From assembly GCA_049794535.1 (NCBI GenBank), contig JBARCX010000052.1:1-21512 (forward strand): a stretch of DNA of 21,512 nt, read 5' to 3'. Shown here piece after piece: positions 14,102 through 21,512 of the stretch. Within the stretch, counting starts at the first letter, position 1, and each line of letters starts with the position of its first letter. This DNA is from JBARCX01 sp049794535 (GTDB lineage: Bacteria > Pseudomonadota > Gammaproteobacteria > Xanthomonadales > Rhodanobacteraceae). The notes beneath the pieces were generated by a model. That model was not told the DNA's origin and ran no database searches. It saw nothing but the letters and a program-made list of their open reading frames with translations. The translations under genes were made by a program, and so were the position numbers.

Positions 14102-15183
14102 GCCGCGCCTCCTTCAAGAACAGCAAGTACCAAGGCATTTTCCTCCGGCGTACCCAACGTGATACGCAAGGCATCTCCAAGATTCGGATAGCGACGGACA
14201 TCGCGCACCACGATGCCTGCAGCGAGCAGCTTCTGGTACACCGCGCCCGCATCGTCGAAGCGCACAGCGAGAAAATTCGCCTGCGACGGCAACACTTCAC
14301 GTACACCGGGCAACTGAGCCAGCGCGGCTTGCATCACGTTCCGTTGCGCCCGCACGATCGCGATGCGCTCACGCGCAGTCGCCTGCCCCCAGCCCGACAA
14401 CGCCATCAGCGCGGCATCCACACACGGCAACGGCAACGGATACGGGGGAATGATCCGCTTGAGTAGCGAGATCACTTCAGCATTTGCCAGTAATGTGCCG
14501 ATGCGCGCTCCCGCCAGCGCCCATGCCTTCGACAAGGTACGCAATACAGCAAGATTTTCGTAACGATCGATGAGATCGGCCACGCTGCCGGTATTGCCCT
14601 GCTCGGCGCCCACCGGATCAGCAAACTCTACGTAAGCCTCATCCACCACGAGCAAGGCTCGCCCGGCCAATGCTTGCGCCAGTCGCTCGACGCTTTCACG
14701 TGGCACCAACTGGCCCGTGGGATTATTCGGTGTGCAGATGAAAACCAGTTTTACGGCCGGCGTCAGCGCTGCGAGTACGGCATCCACGTCCAAGGTGAAA
14801 TCACTCTTCAGCGGCACCTCGACCACACCCGCGTTCTGGATCTTTGCGCACACCGAATACATGCCGAACGTCGGCGGCTGAATCAGGATCGCATCCTCAC
14901 CGGCACGGCAAAACGCGCGCACCAAGAGATCGATGGCCTCATCGCTGCCACGTCCCACCAGCAGTTGCTCGCGACGCACGCCGTAAAGCAGAGCAAGTGC
15001 ATCGATCAAGGCTGCCGGCTGCGGATCCGGGTAGCGATTGCAGCCGATGCCGATATCACCCATCGGGCGCCATGCCGATTCGTTCGCATTGAGCAGCACC
15101 TGCCCGCCGCTGGCCTCCATGCGCGCTGAAGAATACGGCTGCATCGCGCGGATTTCCGGCCGGGCGAGATCGAGCACACTCAT
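14098..15183 (-). CDS. hisC: Histidinol-phosphate aminotransferase
   Basis: 361 residues, class I/II PLP-dependent aminotransferase. It converts imidazole acetol phosphate and glutamate to histidinol phosphate, step 7. The PLP lysine is K219 in LRTLSKAWALAGARIG. Other markers are LNANESAW (31-38), ICTPNNPTGQLVP (149-161) and VVDEAYVEFAD (179-189). The start overlaps the hisD stop by 4 nt. The open frame extends 29 codons further into hisD, but the ATG at 15183 gives the usual N-terminus and the coupled junction. Confidence 0.96.
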   Translation of the reverse strand: MSVLDLARPEIRAMQPYSSARMEASGGQVLLNANESAWRPMGDIGIGCNRYPDPQPAALIDALALLYGVRREQLLVGRGSDEAIDLLVRAFCRAGEDAILIQPPTFGMYSVCAKIQNAGVVEVPLKSDFTLDVDAVLAALTPAVKLVFICTPNNPTGQLVPRESVERLAQALAGRALLVVDEAYVEFADPVGAEQGNTGSVADLIDRYENLAVLRTLSKAWALAGARIGTLLANAEVISLLKRIIPPYPLPLPCVDAALMALSGWGQATARERIAIVRAQRNVMQAALAQLPGVREVLPSQANFLAVRFDDAGAVYQKLLAAGIVVRDVRRYPNLGDALRITLGTPEENALVLAVLEGGAA

Positions 15184-16487
15184 GATTGAATCTCCAGTGC
15201 GGCCAGCCGCAGGGTTACCGCACGGCGATGTGCCTCTAATTGCTCTGCAGCGGCAAGTGTTGCCGTGCACGGCCCGATGTTACGCAGACCATCCGCAGTC
15301 ACTTCCTGCACCGTGATCTGCTTTTGAAAACTGGCCACCGATACGCCGCTATAGCTGCGCGCGTAACCGTAGGTGGGCAGCACGTGGTTACTTCCGCTGC
15401 AGTAGTCGCCCACTGACTCCGGTGTCCAAGCGCCGAGGAAAATCGAGCCTGCGCTGTCGATACCATCCAGCAACGCGCGCGGCGTAGCTACCTGCAGAAT
15501 CAAATGCTCAGGCGCGTAGAGGTTGCTCACTGCAACAGCTTGCGTCAGCGACTCAACCAGAATCAGTCGGCTCTGCGACAACGCTTGGACGGCAATCTCT
15601 GCGCGTGGCAGCTCGGCACATTGCCGATCGACTTCCAGCGCCACACGATCTAACTGATCCGCGGAATCGCTCAACAGGATGACCTGCGAATCCGGCCCAT
15701 GCTCAGCCTGTGAAAGGAGATCCGCTGCAACGAATACCGGATTAGCGGCAGCATCGGCAATCACCAGCACTTCGGATGGGCCCGCCGGCATATCGATCGC
15801 AGCACCCTCTGGATCGCCTGATACCTGCAACTTTGCCTCGGTGACCCACGCGTTGCCGGGACCAAACAGTTTGTCGCATTTGGGCACGCTCGCCGTGCCG
15901 TAAGCCATCGCCGCAATCGCTTGCGCGCCCCCGAGCTTGAACACCTTATACACACCGGTGATGCGCGCGGCATACAGCACCGCCTCATCGCAACGCCCAT
16001 CCACACGCGCCGGCGAACACAGCACCACTTCGCGGCAACCCGCAATGCGTGCCGGCACGCCAAGCATCAACGCGGTGGATGGCAAAGGCGCGCTACCGGC
16101 CGGCACGTACAAACCCACCCGACTAACGGGGCGCAATATCCGCTCCACCCGCACACCTACCGCCGTGTCGACAGCAACGGGCTGCGGCGCAGCAGCGCGG
16201 TGAAATGCTTCGATACGCCCAGCCGCCTCGTGGATTGCCGATTTCAACGCGGGATCGAGTGCGGCTTCGGCAGCAGCGAACTCCTCCTCACTGACTTCGA
16301 TCACATCCAGCGCGCAGCGATCGTATTTCGCGCTGAGCTCCAACAATGTCGAGTCGCCACCGTCGCGTACGGCCGCGATGATCTTTTCAACACCACGGCG
16401 CAGATCATCCGCGCGTGACTGCGCTGGGCGTGCCAAGGCGTCGCGTCGTGCCGTATCGTCCAGTGCGTTCCAATCTAAACGTTTCAT
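15180..16487 (-). CDS. hisD: Histidinol dehydrogenase
   Basis: 435 residues, normal length. A zinc enzyme that oxidises histidinol twice with NAD to yield histidine, the last two steps. Zinc ligands Q260, H263, D361 and H420 and the catalytic pair E327/H328 (NLYAPEHLI) each lie one residue from the E. coli numbering I recall. FGPGNAWVTEAK and AGPSEVLVIAD are family signatures. The start is ATG 16487, with AGG about 7 nt upstream; the 25 extra codons of the longer frame overlap hisG and are Cys/Arg-rich nonsense. A 28-nt gap follows hisG, the only real gap in the first half of the operon. Confidence 0.97.
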   Translation of the reverse strand: MKRLDWNALDDTARRDALARPAQSRADDLRRGVEKIIAAVRDGGDSTLLELSAKYDRCALDVIEVSEEEFAAAEAALDPALKSAIHEAAGRIEAFHRAAAPQPVAVDTAVGVRVERILRPVSRVGLYVPAGSAPLPSTALMLGVPARIAGCREVVLCSPARVDGRCDEAVLYAARITGVYKVFKLGGAQAIAAMAYGTASVPKCDKLFGPGNAWVTEAKLQVSGDPEGAAIDMPAGPSEVLVIADAAANPVFVAADLLSQAEHGPDSQVILLSDSADQLDRVALEVDRQCAELPRAEIAVQALSQSRLILVESLTQAVAVSNLYAPEHLILQVATPRALLDGIDSAGSIFLGAWTPESVGDYCSGSNHVLPTYGYARSYSGVSVASFQKQITVQEVTADGLRNIGPCTATLAAAEQLEAHRRAVTLRLAALEIQS

Positions 16488-16515
16488 ACCGACCTGCTCT
16501 TCGTGCCAACCTGAT

Positions 16516-17409
16516 TCATGCGAGCATTTTCTCCACCGGCAGCACGAACATTTCGCGCGCACCAGCCTTCTTGATCTCTTCCAGCTGACGCCAGCTCACC
16601 TCGCCCGCGCATAGCGCCTGCAACATCAACTGATCTGGCTGACCGGCCACCGGCAGCAGCGTCGGTTGCGGACCACCCGGCAGCAAACGCGTGACGGCCT
16701 CCAGCGTGTGCCGCGAGGTTTGCAGCAGCAATAGCCGCGACTCGCGCACCTGGATCACCCCATCCAGCCGCTTCAACAACAGCTCGATCAGATCACCGCG
16801 CTCGTCGGCTGGCAGCGTCTGCGGCCCTGCCAGCACGGCCTCGCTCTCCAGCAATACATCGGCTTCGCGCAACTGGTTGGCCACCAATGTGCCGCCGCTT
16901 TGCACCAGATCGCAGATCGCATCGGCGGTGCCCAGCTTCGGTGCGATCTCCACCGAACCAGCCAACGTAACCACACCCGCATCGACCGCATTCGTGCGCA
17001 ACCATTCGCCCAACAGGCCGGGATACGAAGTGGCAATACGCCGGCCTGAAAGCTGCTGTGGTTGCTGGTAGTCGAGATCCTGCGGTACCGCGATGGACAG
17101 CCGGCAACGGCCGAAGCCAAGCGGCCGCCATTCGGCCAATGGTTCGGCATCCCGGCCCGCGGTGAGCTGGAATTCGCTCAGCACGTTGCGACCCACGATG
17201 CCGAGGTCACAGACCCCCTGCGCGATCAGGCCAGGAATGTCGTCATCGCGCACCAGCAGAAGGTCTACCGGCTCACCCTCACCGAAGCAGAACAGCTTGT
17301 CGCGACTCTGTCGAAAGGTCAGGCCACAGCGGTTAAGCAGATCCAGTGCAGGCTCGGTGAGCCGCCCAGATTTCTGCATAGCGATACGCAAACGGTCACG
17401 CGGTTTCAT
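16516..17409 (-). CDS. hisG: ATP phosphoribosyltransferase, long form
   Basis: 297 residues, the long (HisG-L) form with its own regulatory domain. It condenses ATP and PRPP, the committed and histidine-inhibited step. The N-terminal part begins RLRIAMQKSGRL; the PRPP-binding region holds SGGTLVANQL and ESEAVLAGP. The ACT-like C-terminal domain that binds histidine covers about 225-297 and ends GAREMFVLPVEKMLA. The long form needs no HisZ, and none is present. The start at 17409 overlaps the stop of the TrpR-like gene by 4 nt, so repressor and first enzyme are cotranslated. Confidence 0.97.
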   Translation of the reverse strand: MKPRDRLRIAMQKSGRLTEPALDLLNRCGLTFRQSRDKLFCFGEGEPVDLLLVRDDDIPGLIAQGVCDLGIVGRNVLSEFQLTAGRDAEPLAEWRPLGFGRCRLSIAVPQDLDYQQPQQLSGRRIATSYPGLLGEWLRTNAVDAGVVTLAGSVEIAPKLGTADAICDLVQSGGTLVANQLREADVLLESEAVLAGPQTLPADERGDLIELLLKRLDGVIQVRESRLLLLQTSRHTLEAVTRLLPGGPQPTLLPVAGQPDQLMLQALCAGEVSWRQLEEIKKAGAREMFVLPVEKMLA

Positions 17410-17741
17410 GCTTTTGCCTTTTTCGTTACCGCACGCCGACGCGACGCACGTGCAGCGGCTGCCAGATACCCGCCGCTGCCCTGGTTTAGGAAGCGCGCCA
17501 CACGCCCGATGGTGGTAATGCTTACGGCCGTGCGCTCGTGGATCTCCCGATACGGTACGCCGTCCAGCAGAAATGGCACCACGCGCCAACGGTCCACCAG
17601 CACTTCAAGCTCGGCCGGCGTGCATAAATCGTGCAGGAACGCGGCCATTTCCTCGTCGTTTTTCAACGACAACAGGGCCTGGCACAGGCTCAGCTCGGCG
17701 GACTCGACAGGGGTCTCGGGATCGATCGATCGACGCTTCAT
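17406..17741 (-). CDS. TrpR-superfamily regulator (YerC/YecD type), probable histidine operon repressor
   Basis: 111 residues. An all-helical TrpR/YerC-like DNA-binding protein: LCTPAELEVLVDRWRVVPFL (39-58) is the conserved helix preceding the helix-turn-helix at about 62-84 (VPYREIHERTAVSITTIGRVARFLN). The C-terminal tail is basic (RRRAVTKKAK). It is the first gene of the his operon and overlaps hisG by 4 nt. A comparable TrpR-family regulator proposed to repress histidine genes in Xanthomonadales is called HisR in comparative genomics as I recall; the role here is inferred from position. It probably regulates itself: a palindrome abuts its start codon. No ribosome binding site is seen, which fits a leaderless or very short leader mRNA. 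Confidence 0.88.
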   Translation of the reverse strand: MKRRSIDPETPVESAELSLCQALLSLKNDEEMAAFLHDLCTPAELEVLVDRWRVVPFLLDGVPYREIHERTAVSITTIGRVARFLNQGSGGYLAAAARASRRRAVTKKAKA

Positions 17742-17757
17742 AATGTGCTAACGCATT
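17742..17757. promoter_or_regulatory. Putative his operon operator overlapping the start region
   Basis: Plus-strand AATGTGCTAACGCATT is an imperfect 16-bp palindrome fitting AATGYGYTARCRCATT, directly adjacent to the ATG of the TrpR-like gene. On the minus strand a TATTAAT-like -10 immediately precedes and overlaps it, so a bound repressor would block initiation. The regulator assignment is inference from context. Confidence 0.5.
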
Positions 17758-17888
17758 AATACAGTGGATCGCATCATACGCGACGCTCCGCATTGCAACA
17801 AGTCGCCTTTCAGTGCCGGCTAGGACGCATTCAGACAGGCACCGGCTAATCGCCCCAAACCCTCGTCTAGCCACGAAATGGCGGGCGC

Positions 17889-17926
17889 AAAAAAGCGAAG
17901 GGCGGCCCATGGCCGCCCTTCGCTTT
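17889..17926 (-). terminator. Strong rho-independent terminator of the ammonia-lyase gene
   Basis: GCGAAGGGCGGCC (17895-17907) pairs perfectly with GGCCGCCCTTCGC (17911-17923) around CAT, extended by AAA/TTT. On the minus strand the stem is followed by six U. It lies 18 nt past the lyase stop and insulates the his operon downstream from lyase/hisS transcription. Confidence 0.9.
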
Positions 17927-17944
17927 CAATCGGTTATCGCCATG

Positions 17945-19849
17945 TCAGCCTGCGCGCAGCGTCCTCTTCTGCACCAGCTCGCAAACGGTACGCACATCGC
18001 CATCCATTGCACGGTCGCGATGCATGAAGCCGATACTCTGACGCAACGTGGCATGGGCAGTGCGCACAGCAGCACCTGCGTGGAAATCGCCCACGTCGGC
18101 CAATGCCGTCATCAGCTGCTGCACTTCAGTAACGAACTGCGCATAGCTCGGATGGTCTTCGCGTGGCGCGTTGGCGACCTTCGCGGCCAGCACCTTCCAG
18201 TCGCCGGTAGCAGCCAGGCTGCGTGCGGCGTTGAGCATTTCCTGGCGGTAATCCAAGGCCTGCGCCGCGGTATACAGCTCCAGCGCCAGCACGTGACTGA
18301 GATCGTCGACCATCTCCAGTACGTGGCGAGCCTCATTAGCGCCCATCGACACATGATCCTCGGCATTCGCGCTGGTAGGCACCGAATACACGCTCGCCGG
18401 GTGCGCACGCGTAGCAAGGTCATTGACCAGCGCCGCCGCGGTGTACTGCACGATCATGAAGCCGGAATCGGTACCGTCCTCGTTGCCGGTGAGGAATGCG
18501 GGCAGGCCGTCATTGGTGGCCGGATCGACCAATTTATTGAGACGACGCTCGGAGATCGAAGCCAGCACCGGAATCGCCGCCTTCACGTAGCTCATCGCCA
18601 ACGCCAACGGCATGCCATGGAAGTGGCCGGCGGAGATCACCTGCTCTTCAATGAACTGTGCCTCGTCGTTGTCGGGGAAGATCAACGGATTGTCGGTTAC
18701 CGAGTTCAGCTCGATATCGAACACGCGGCAAGCCTGCTCCCACGCGTCGCGCACAGCGCCATGCACCTGCGGCATACAGCGCAGGCAATAGGCATCCTGC
18801 GGCTGATGCTTCTTACCGCCCTTGAACGGCAGGAAGCGCGCGTAGAACGCTTCACGACCGTGACGCTGGTTGGCCGGCACCCAATCCCAGCCAATGTCGA
18901 AGCTGAGCGCCTGATTCTCTGGCGAGCTCCACGACTCGGCGGTCCACGACTTGAATCGCGGCACCAGGTGATAAGGAATGTCGACGAGGGTGGAGCCCGT
19001 CAGCAAGTCGCGCACGTGTGCAGCGGTATCCACCTGCCCCGGATGCGGACGCAGTGCATGGACTTCTGGGCGCAGCGCACCGCTACGTCCAGCAAAAGCA
19101 TCCAAGGTCATCGCCGCAGCGAGGTCCGCGGTATCGAGCAAGTATTCCAGCGCATCCAACGCGAGAGCGCCGGTCGCCAGCATCTGCGCCGTACCGTTGT
19201 TGAGCGCCAAGCCCTCCTTGAACGACAGCTTGATCGGCTGCAGCCCAGCGCGCTTCAGCGCCTCGGCACCCGACACGCGCTCGCCCTGATAAAACGCTTC
19301 GCCACCACCCAGCAAGACGATCGCCAAATGCGACAGCGGCGCAAGATCGCCACTCGCACCCACCGAACCCTTCTCTGGTACCACCGGCACAATGCCGCGG
19401 TTGAGCATGGCGGTCAGCGCCTCGAGCGTCACCACACGGATACCGGAATGGCCGCGCATCAGCGTATTGATACGGATCACCAGCATGGCCCGCACCACTT
19501 CCGCCGAGAACGGCTTACCCACGCACACCGCATGGGTGGTGATCAGGTTGTGCTGCAGCTCATCGAGCAACGTGCCCTCAGGCGCATGGGTACGGCTACC
19601 GGGAAGCTCGTCGCGCACACGATGCGCGCCGAGCAACTTGTCGGCGTTGCTACCGAAACCCGTCGTGACGCCATAAGTGGGCTCGCCACAACTGACCTTG
19701 TCGGCCAGGAAATCCGCAGCGCGCTGTACGCGCTCAAGCTGCTTGGGATCCAGCGATACCGACGCACCCTGTCGCGCCACAGCGACGAGCTGCGCGCGGG
19801 TGAGACTGTTGCCGTCGAGAACGATCGTGTGCTGCTGATTCACTGCCAT
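17945..19849 (-). CDS. hutH: Histidine ammonia-lyase-type MIO enzyme with an extra internal block
   Basis: 634 residues against about 510 for typical bacterial HutH. The MIO prosthetic group forms from A165-S166-G167 in GSVGASGDLAPLSH. Residues equal to the Pseudomonas putida HAL active site (numbering from memory) are all present: Y59, N218, Q351, Y354, R357, F410 and E497. H106 in NLITTHAVCVG and the glutamate of SANAEDHVSM favour histidine over phenylalanine or tyrosine, although T105 replaces the usual serine and A496 the usual glutamine. About 50 extra residues (around 292-348, rich in Trp and basic residues) lie before QDAYCLRCMPQ, and smaller extra pieces precede the MIO loop. There are no hutU, hutI or hutG genes beside it; its neighbours are hisS and the his operon. 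It ends in a strong terminator. Histidine lyase is most likely; another MIO lyase remains possible. Confidence 0.82.
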   Translation of the reverse strand: MAVNQQHTIVLDGNSLTRAQLVAVARQGASVSLDPKQLERVQRAADFLADKVSCGEPTYGVTTGFGSNADKLLGAHRVRDELPGSRTHAPEGTLLDELQHNLITTHAVCVGKPFSAEVVRAMLVIRINTLMRGHSGIRVVTLEALTAMLNRGIVPVVPEKGSVGASGDLAPLSHLAIVLLGGGEAFYQGERVSGAEALKRAGLQPIKLSFKEGLALNNGTAQMLATGALALDALEYLLDTADLAAAMTLDAFAGRSGALRPEVHALRPHPGQVDTAAHVRDLLTGSTLVDIPYHLVPRFKSWTAESWSSPENQALSFDIGWDWVPANQRHGREAFYARFLPFKGGKKHQPQDAYCLRCMPQVHGAVRDAWEQACRVFDIELNSVTDNPLIFPDNDEAQFIEEQVISAGHFHGMPLALAMSYVKAAIPVLASISERRLNKLVDPATNDGLPAFLTGNEDGTDSGFMIVQYTAAALVNDLATRAHPASVYSVPTSANAEDHVSMGANEARHVLEMVDDLSHVLALELYTAAQALDYRQEMLNAARSLAATGDWKVLAAKVANAPREDHPSYAQFVTEVQQLMTALADVGDFHAGAAVRTAHATLRQSIGFMHRDRAMDGDVRTVCELVQKRTLRAG

Positions 19850-19925
19850 ACCTCGTAGTTGTCTCCCGCTCTAACAAGCGCGGGGTGGACGCTTTTAGAT
19901 GTATGCGGATGCCTGGAGAACTGAC

Positions 19926-19939
19926 CCCGCTAACGCAAA
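19926..19939. promoter_or_regulatory. Possible second his-type operator upstream of the ammonia-lyase
   Basis: GCTAACGCA (19929-19937) is identical to the 9-base core of the his operator. CCCGCTAACGCA matches the symmetric pattern TGYGYTARCRCA at 10 of 12 positions. It is about 80-90 nt before the lyase start, in the 110-bp gap after hisS. The left half is poor, so the site is tentative. Confidence 0.3.
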
Positions 19940-19959
19940 CCTGATCAACGCATGCCCCA

Positions 19960-21333
19960 TTAACCCATCGCGGCAGCTTGCTCCAACTCCACACGCAGCG
20001 TTTTGATGAGGTCGACGCGCGCCACCTCGAACTGATCCTCGCGGCGCAGATCCTTCACCGTGACTACGCCCTTGGCGAGTTCGTCCTCACCCAGCACGAT
20101 CACGAAACGGATGCCCGCACGGTCGGCGTACTTGAACTGCTTGCCGAGCTTGCTGCCTTCCAGCACCACCTCGGTGGCAATGCCCGCACCGCGCAGCTCA
20201 CTCGCCAGGGCGAGGTAGGCCGGCATCTGTGCCGCATCCATCTGGGTCACCAGCACATCGACCGTACTGCGTGCGGTATTGATCAAGCCCGCGTCGCGCA
20301 ACTGCCAGTACAAGCGAGTCAAACCGATCGAGATACCCACGCCCGGCAACTGCGATTTGGTGTACTGACTTGCGAGGTTCTCGTAACGACCACCGGAGCA
20401 GATCGAGCCGATCTGTGGATGATCGTTGAGCGTGGTCTCGTAAACCGTACCGGTGTAGTAATCCAGACCGCGCGCGATCGACAGATTCAACACGTAGTGC
20501 GATTCCGGCACGCCGAAGGCGTGGATCAGACCCAGCACTTCCTTCAATTCGTTGCGGCCCTGCTCCATCACTTCCGGGCCAGCGCCCAGCGCATCGAGCT
20601 TGGCGTAGGCGTCAGCCAACGATGTGGAACGTACCTGCACAAAGGCCAGAATCTTCTGCACCACGTCGGCACTCAAGCCGAACCCATCGCCAGTCAACGT
20701 ATCGCGCACACTGTCAGCGCCACGCTTGTCCAGCTTGTCGACCTCGCGCAGCACCAACATCTGCTGCTCGCCATCAACGATGCCCAGGCTCTCGAAATAG
20801 CCGCGCATCAACTTGCGGTTATTGAGCTGGATGGTGAACGCACCGATGTCCAGCTCGCGGAACACGCTGTAGATCACCGCCGGCACTTCAGCGTCATAAC
20901 GTACCGACAGGGAATCCTTGCCGATCACATCGATATCGCACTGATAGAATTCGCGGAAGCGACCACGCTGCGCACGCTCACCGCGATACACCCGCTGCAT
21001 CTGGTAACGACGGAACGGGAAGCTGAGATCGTGCTCGTGCTCGGCCACGTAGCGAGCCAGCGGCACGGTGAGGTCGAAGCGCAGCGCCAGCTCGGGCGCC
21101 CCCTCCTTATCCAGCGAGCCCGTGGACTGCACGAAATACACCTGACGCTCGGTTTCGCCGCCAGTTTTGGTCAGCAGCACGTCGGAGTATTCGATGACCG
21201 GCGTTTCCACCGGGAGAAAGCCGAAACGCTCGTAATTACGGCGAATCGTGTCGAGCATGCGCTGGAAGGCAATTTGGTCGAGCGGAAGCAGCTCGAGCAC
21301 GCCGGGCATGGTGCGGGCCGGGGTAAGCGCCAT
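19960..21333 (-). CDS. hisS: Histidyl-tRNA synthetase
   Basis: 457 residues, class II aminoacyl-tRNA synthetase acting in the cytoplasm. The N-terminus carries MALTPARTMPGVLELLP. Motif 2 is seen as RRYQMQRVYRGERAQRGRFREFYQ with the family's conserved arginine. The histidine-specific loop LARGLDYYTGTVYE appears as IARGLDYYTGTVYE, and motif 3 holds GGRYENL and GVGISIGLTRL. The C-terminal anticodon-binding domain begins near VDVLVTQMD. The start at 21333 is chosen for AGAGG 5 nt upstream; an in-frame ATG five codons earlier is less likely. The first ~46 codons of the longest frame overlap the upstream promoter region and do not look like HisS. It is probably cotranscribed with, or read through into, the lyase gene 110 nt downstream. 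Confidence 0.97.
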   Translation of the reverse strand: MALTPARTMPGVLELLPLDQIAFQRMLDTIRRNYERFGFLPVETPVIEYSDVLLTKTGGETERQVYFVQSTGSLDKEGAPELALRFDLTVPLARYVAEHEHDLSFPFRRYQMQRVYRGERAQRGRFREFYQCDIDVIGKDSLSVRYDAEVPAVIYSVFRELDIGAFTIQLNNRKLMRGYFESLGIVDGEQQMLVLREVDKLDKRGADSVRDTLTGDGFGLSADVVQKILAFVQVRSTSLADAYAKLDALGAGPEVMEQGRNELKEVLGLIHAFGVPESHYVLNLSIARGLDYYTGTVYETTLNDHPQIGSICSGGRYENLASQYTKSQLPGVGISIGLTRLYWQLRDAGLINTARSTVDVLVTQMDAAQMPAYLALASELRGAGIATEVVLEGSKLGKQFKYADRAGIRFVIVLGEDELAKGVVTVKDLRREDQFEVARVDLIKTLRVELEQAAAMG

Positions 21334-21338
21334 GAAAT

Positions 21339-21343
21339 CCTCT
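21339..21343 (-). promoter_or_regulatory. Shine-Dalgarno site deciding the hisS start
   Basis: AGAGG on the minus strand with a 5-nt spacer to the ATG at 21331-21333. Confidence 0.7.
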
Positions 21344-21363
21344 ACAAACATCCAGGGGAAAAG

Positions 21364-21393
21364 TGCCGTGGAACGGCAGCCGCTAAGGTTAGC
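21364..21393. promoter_or_regulatory. Two small dyads upstream of hisS
   Basis: TGCCGT/ACGGCA (21364-21369 with 21373-21378) and GCTAA/TTAGC (21382-21386 with 21389-21393) lie 30-60 nt before the hisS start. The second shares the hexamer GTTAGC with the his operator on the same coding strand. Short palindromes like these may be chance. Confidence 0.25.
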
Positions 21394-21449
21394 AGAAGGC
21401 CACGCCTCAACCGCAGGCAAACTTACGCCACAGAAGCCATCTCCCCTGT

Positions 21450-21478
21450 TGCCAACATCGCCCAGGGTCATTAAGATA
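21450..21478 (+). promoter_or_regulatory. Sigma-70 promoter of the tRNA-Pro gene
   Basis: TTGCCA (21450-21455), a 17-nt spacer, then TAAGAT (21473-21478). A GC-rich discriminator (GCGGCTCCC) follows, as is usual in stringently controlled stable-RNA promoters. The predicted start near 21485 leaves about 5 nt before the mature tRNA end. Confidence 0.75.
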
Positions 21479-21489
21479 CGCGGCTCCCA

Positions 21490-21512
21490 CGGGGTGTAGC
21501 TCAGCCTGGTAG
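21490..21512 (+). tRNA. tRNA-Pro, 5' part, cut by the window end
   Basis: The final 23 nt read CGGGGTGTAGCTCAGCCTGG then TAG: a 7-nt acceptor arm with the C1 start, TA at positions 8-9, and a D stem/loop with AGCCTGGTAG. This is the typical opening of bacterial tRNA-Pro. The anticodon is outside the window, so the isoacceptor cannot be read. A good promoter lies just upstream. Confidence 0.85.

Noticed and set aside
17742..17944. His leader peptide and attenuator before hisG
   Set aside because: No short frame with a run of histidine codons is present. The hairpin at 17889-17926 is the terminator of the upstream lyase gene, with its U tract on the minus strand.
17813..19858. A 681-codon plus-strand frame opposite the ammonia-lyase gene
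   Set aside because: It is the antisense of a well-conserved gene; its composition (rich in His, Arg and Gln) is typical of antisense shadows in GC-rich DNA, and it runs through the strong terminator hairpin.
19978..21474. A 498-codon plus-strand frame opposite hisS
   Set aside because: Antisense shadow of hisS; no recognisable domain, and its end lies at the tRNA promoter.

Overview
The window looks like a chromosomal segment from a GC-rich gammaproteobacterium of the Xanthomonadales/Lysobacterales, most likely Rhodanobacteraceae (Dyella, Frateuria or Rhodanobacter type). This is inferred from a complete his operon headed by a TrpR-like YerC/HisR gene, a kynurenine-pathway 3-hydroxyanthranilate dioxygenase, and an mtnB-mtnD-mtnC block. 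I saw no prophage, insertion sequence, CRISPR array or obvious island; most genes are housekeeping or metabolic.

Layout. 54-3044: a secreted fasciclin-domain protein, 3-hydroxyanthranilate 3,4-dioxygenase (nbaC), a convergent Nudix hydrolase and a beta-barrel outer-membrane protein. 3261-6272: two tandem, paralogous APC amino-acid permeases; the first is preceded by an unusual leader with an 11-bp inverted repeat. 6273-6753: a 481-bp gene-free stretch rich in palindromes, ending in a bidirectional terminator. 6754-7083 (-): a Tat-exported high-potential iron-sulfur protein. 7242-10290 (+): methionine salvage genes mtnB, mtnD and mtnC, followed by a C13 (legumain-like) cysteine peptidase. 10292-17741 (-): the histidine operon, transcribed yerC/hisR-like, hisG, hisD, hisC, hisB, hisH, hisA, hisF, hisIE, with 1-7 nt overlaps at most junctions. 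17945-19849 (-): a histidine ammonia-lyase-type MIO enzyme with its own strong terminator. 19960-21333 (-): hisS. 21490-21512 (+): the first 23 nt of a tRNA-Pro with a clear sigma-70 promoter.

How the parts fit. The right half is a histidine neighbourhood: synthesis (hisGDCBHAFIE), a probable dedicated repressor, a lyase that can destroy histidine, and the tRNA synthetase that consumes it. An imperfect palindrome abuts the start codon of the TrpR-like gene, and its 9-base core recurs upstream of the lyase. This suggests, but does not prove, joint control. The middle block recycles methylthioadenosine-derived sugar phosphate towards methionine.

Most notable for follow-up: the his operator and its shared core; the lyase with an extra block of about 50 residues; the inverted repeat flanking a putative promoter before the first permease; the palindrome-rich intergenic region; and a HisB whose phosphatase domain lacks the zinc-loop cysteines. 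No clearly new multi-gene system was found.
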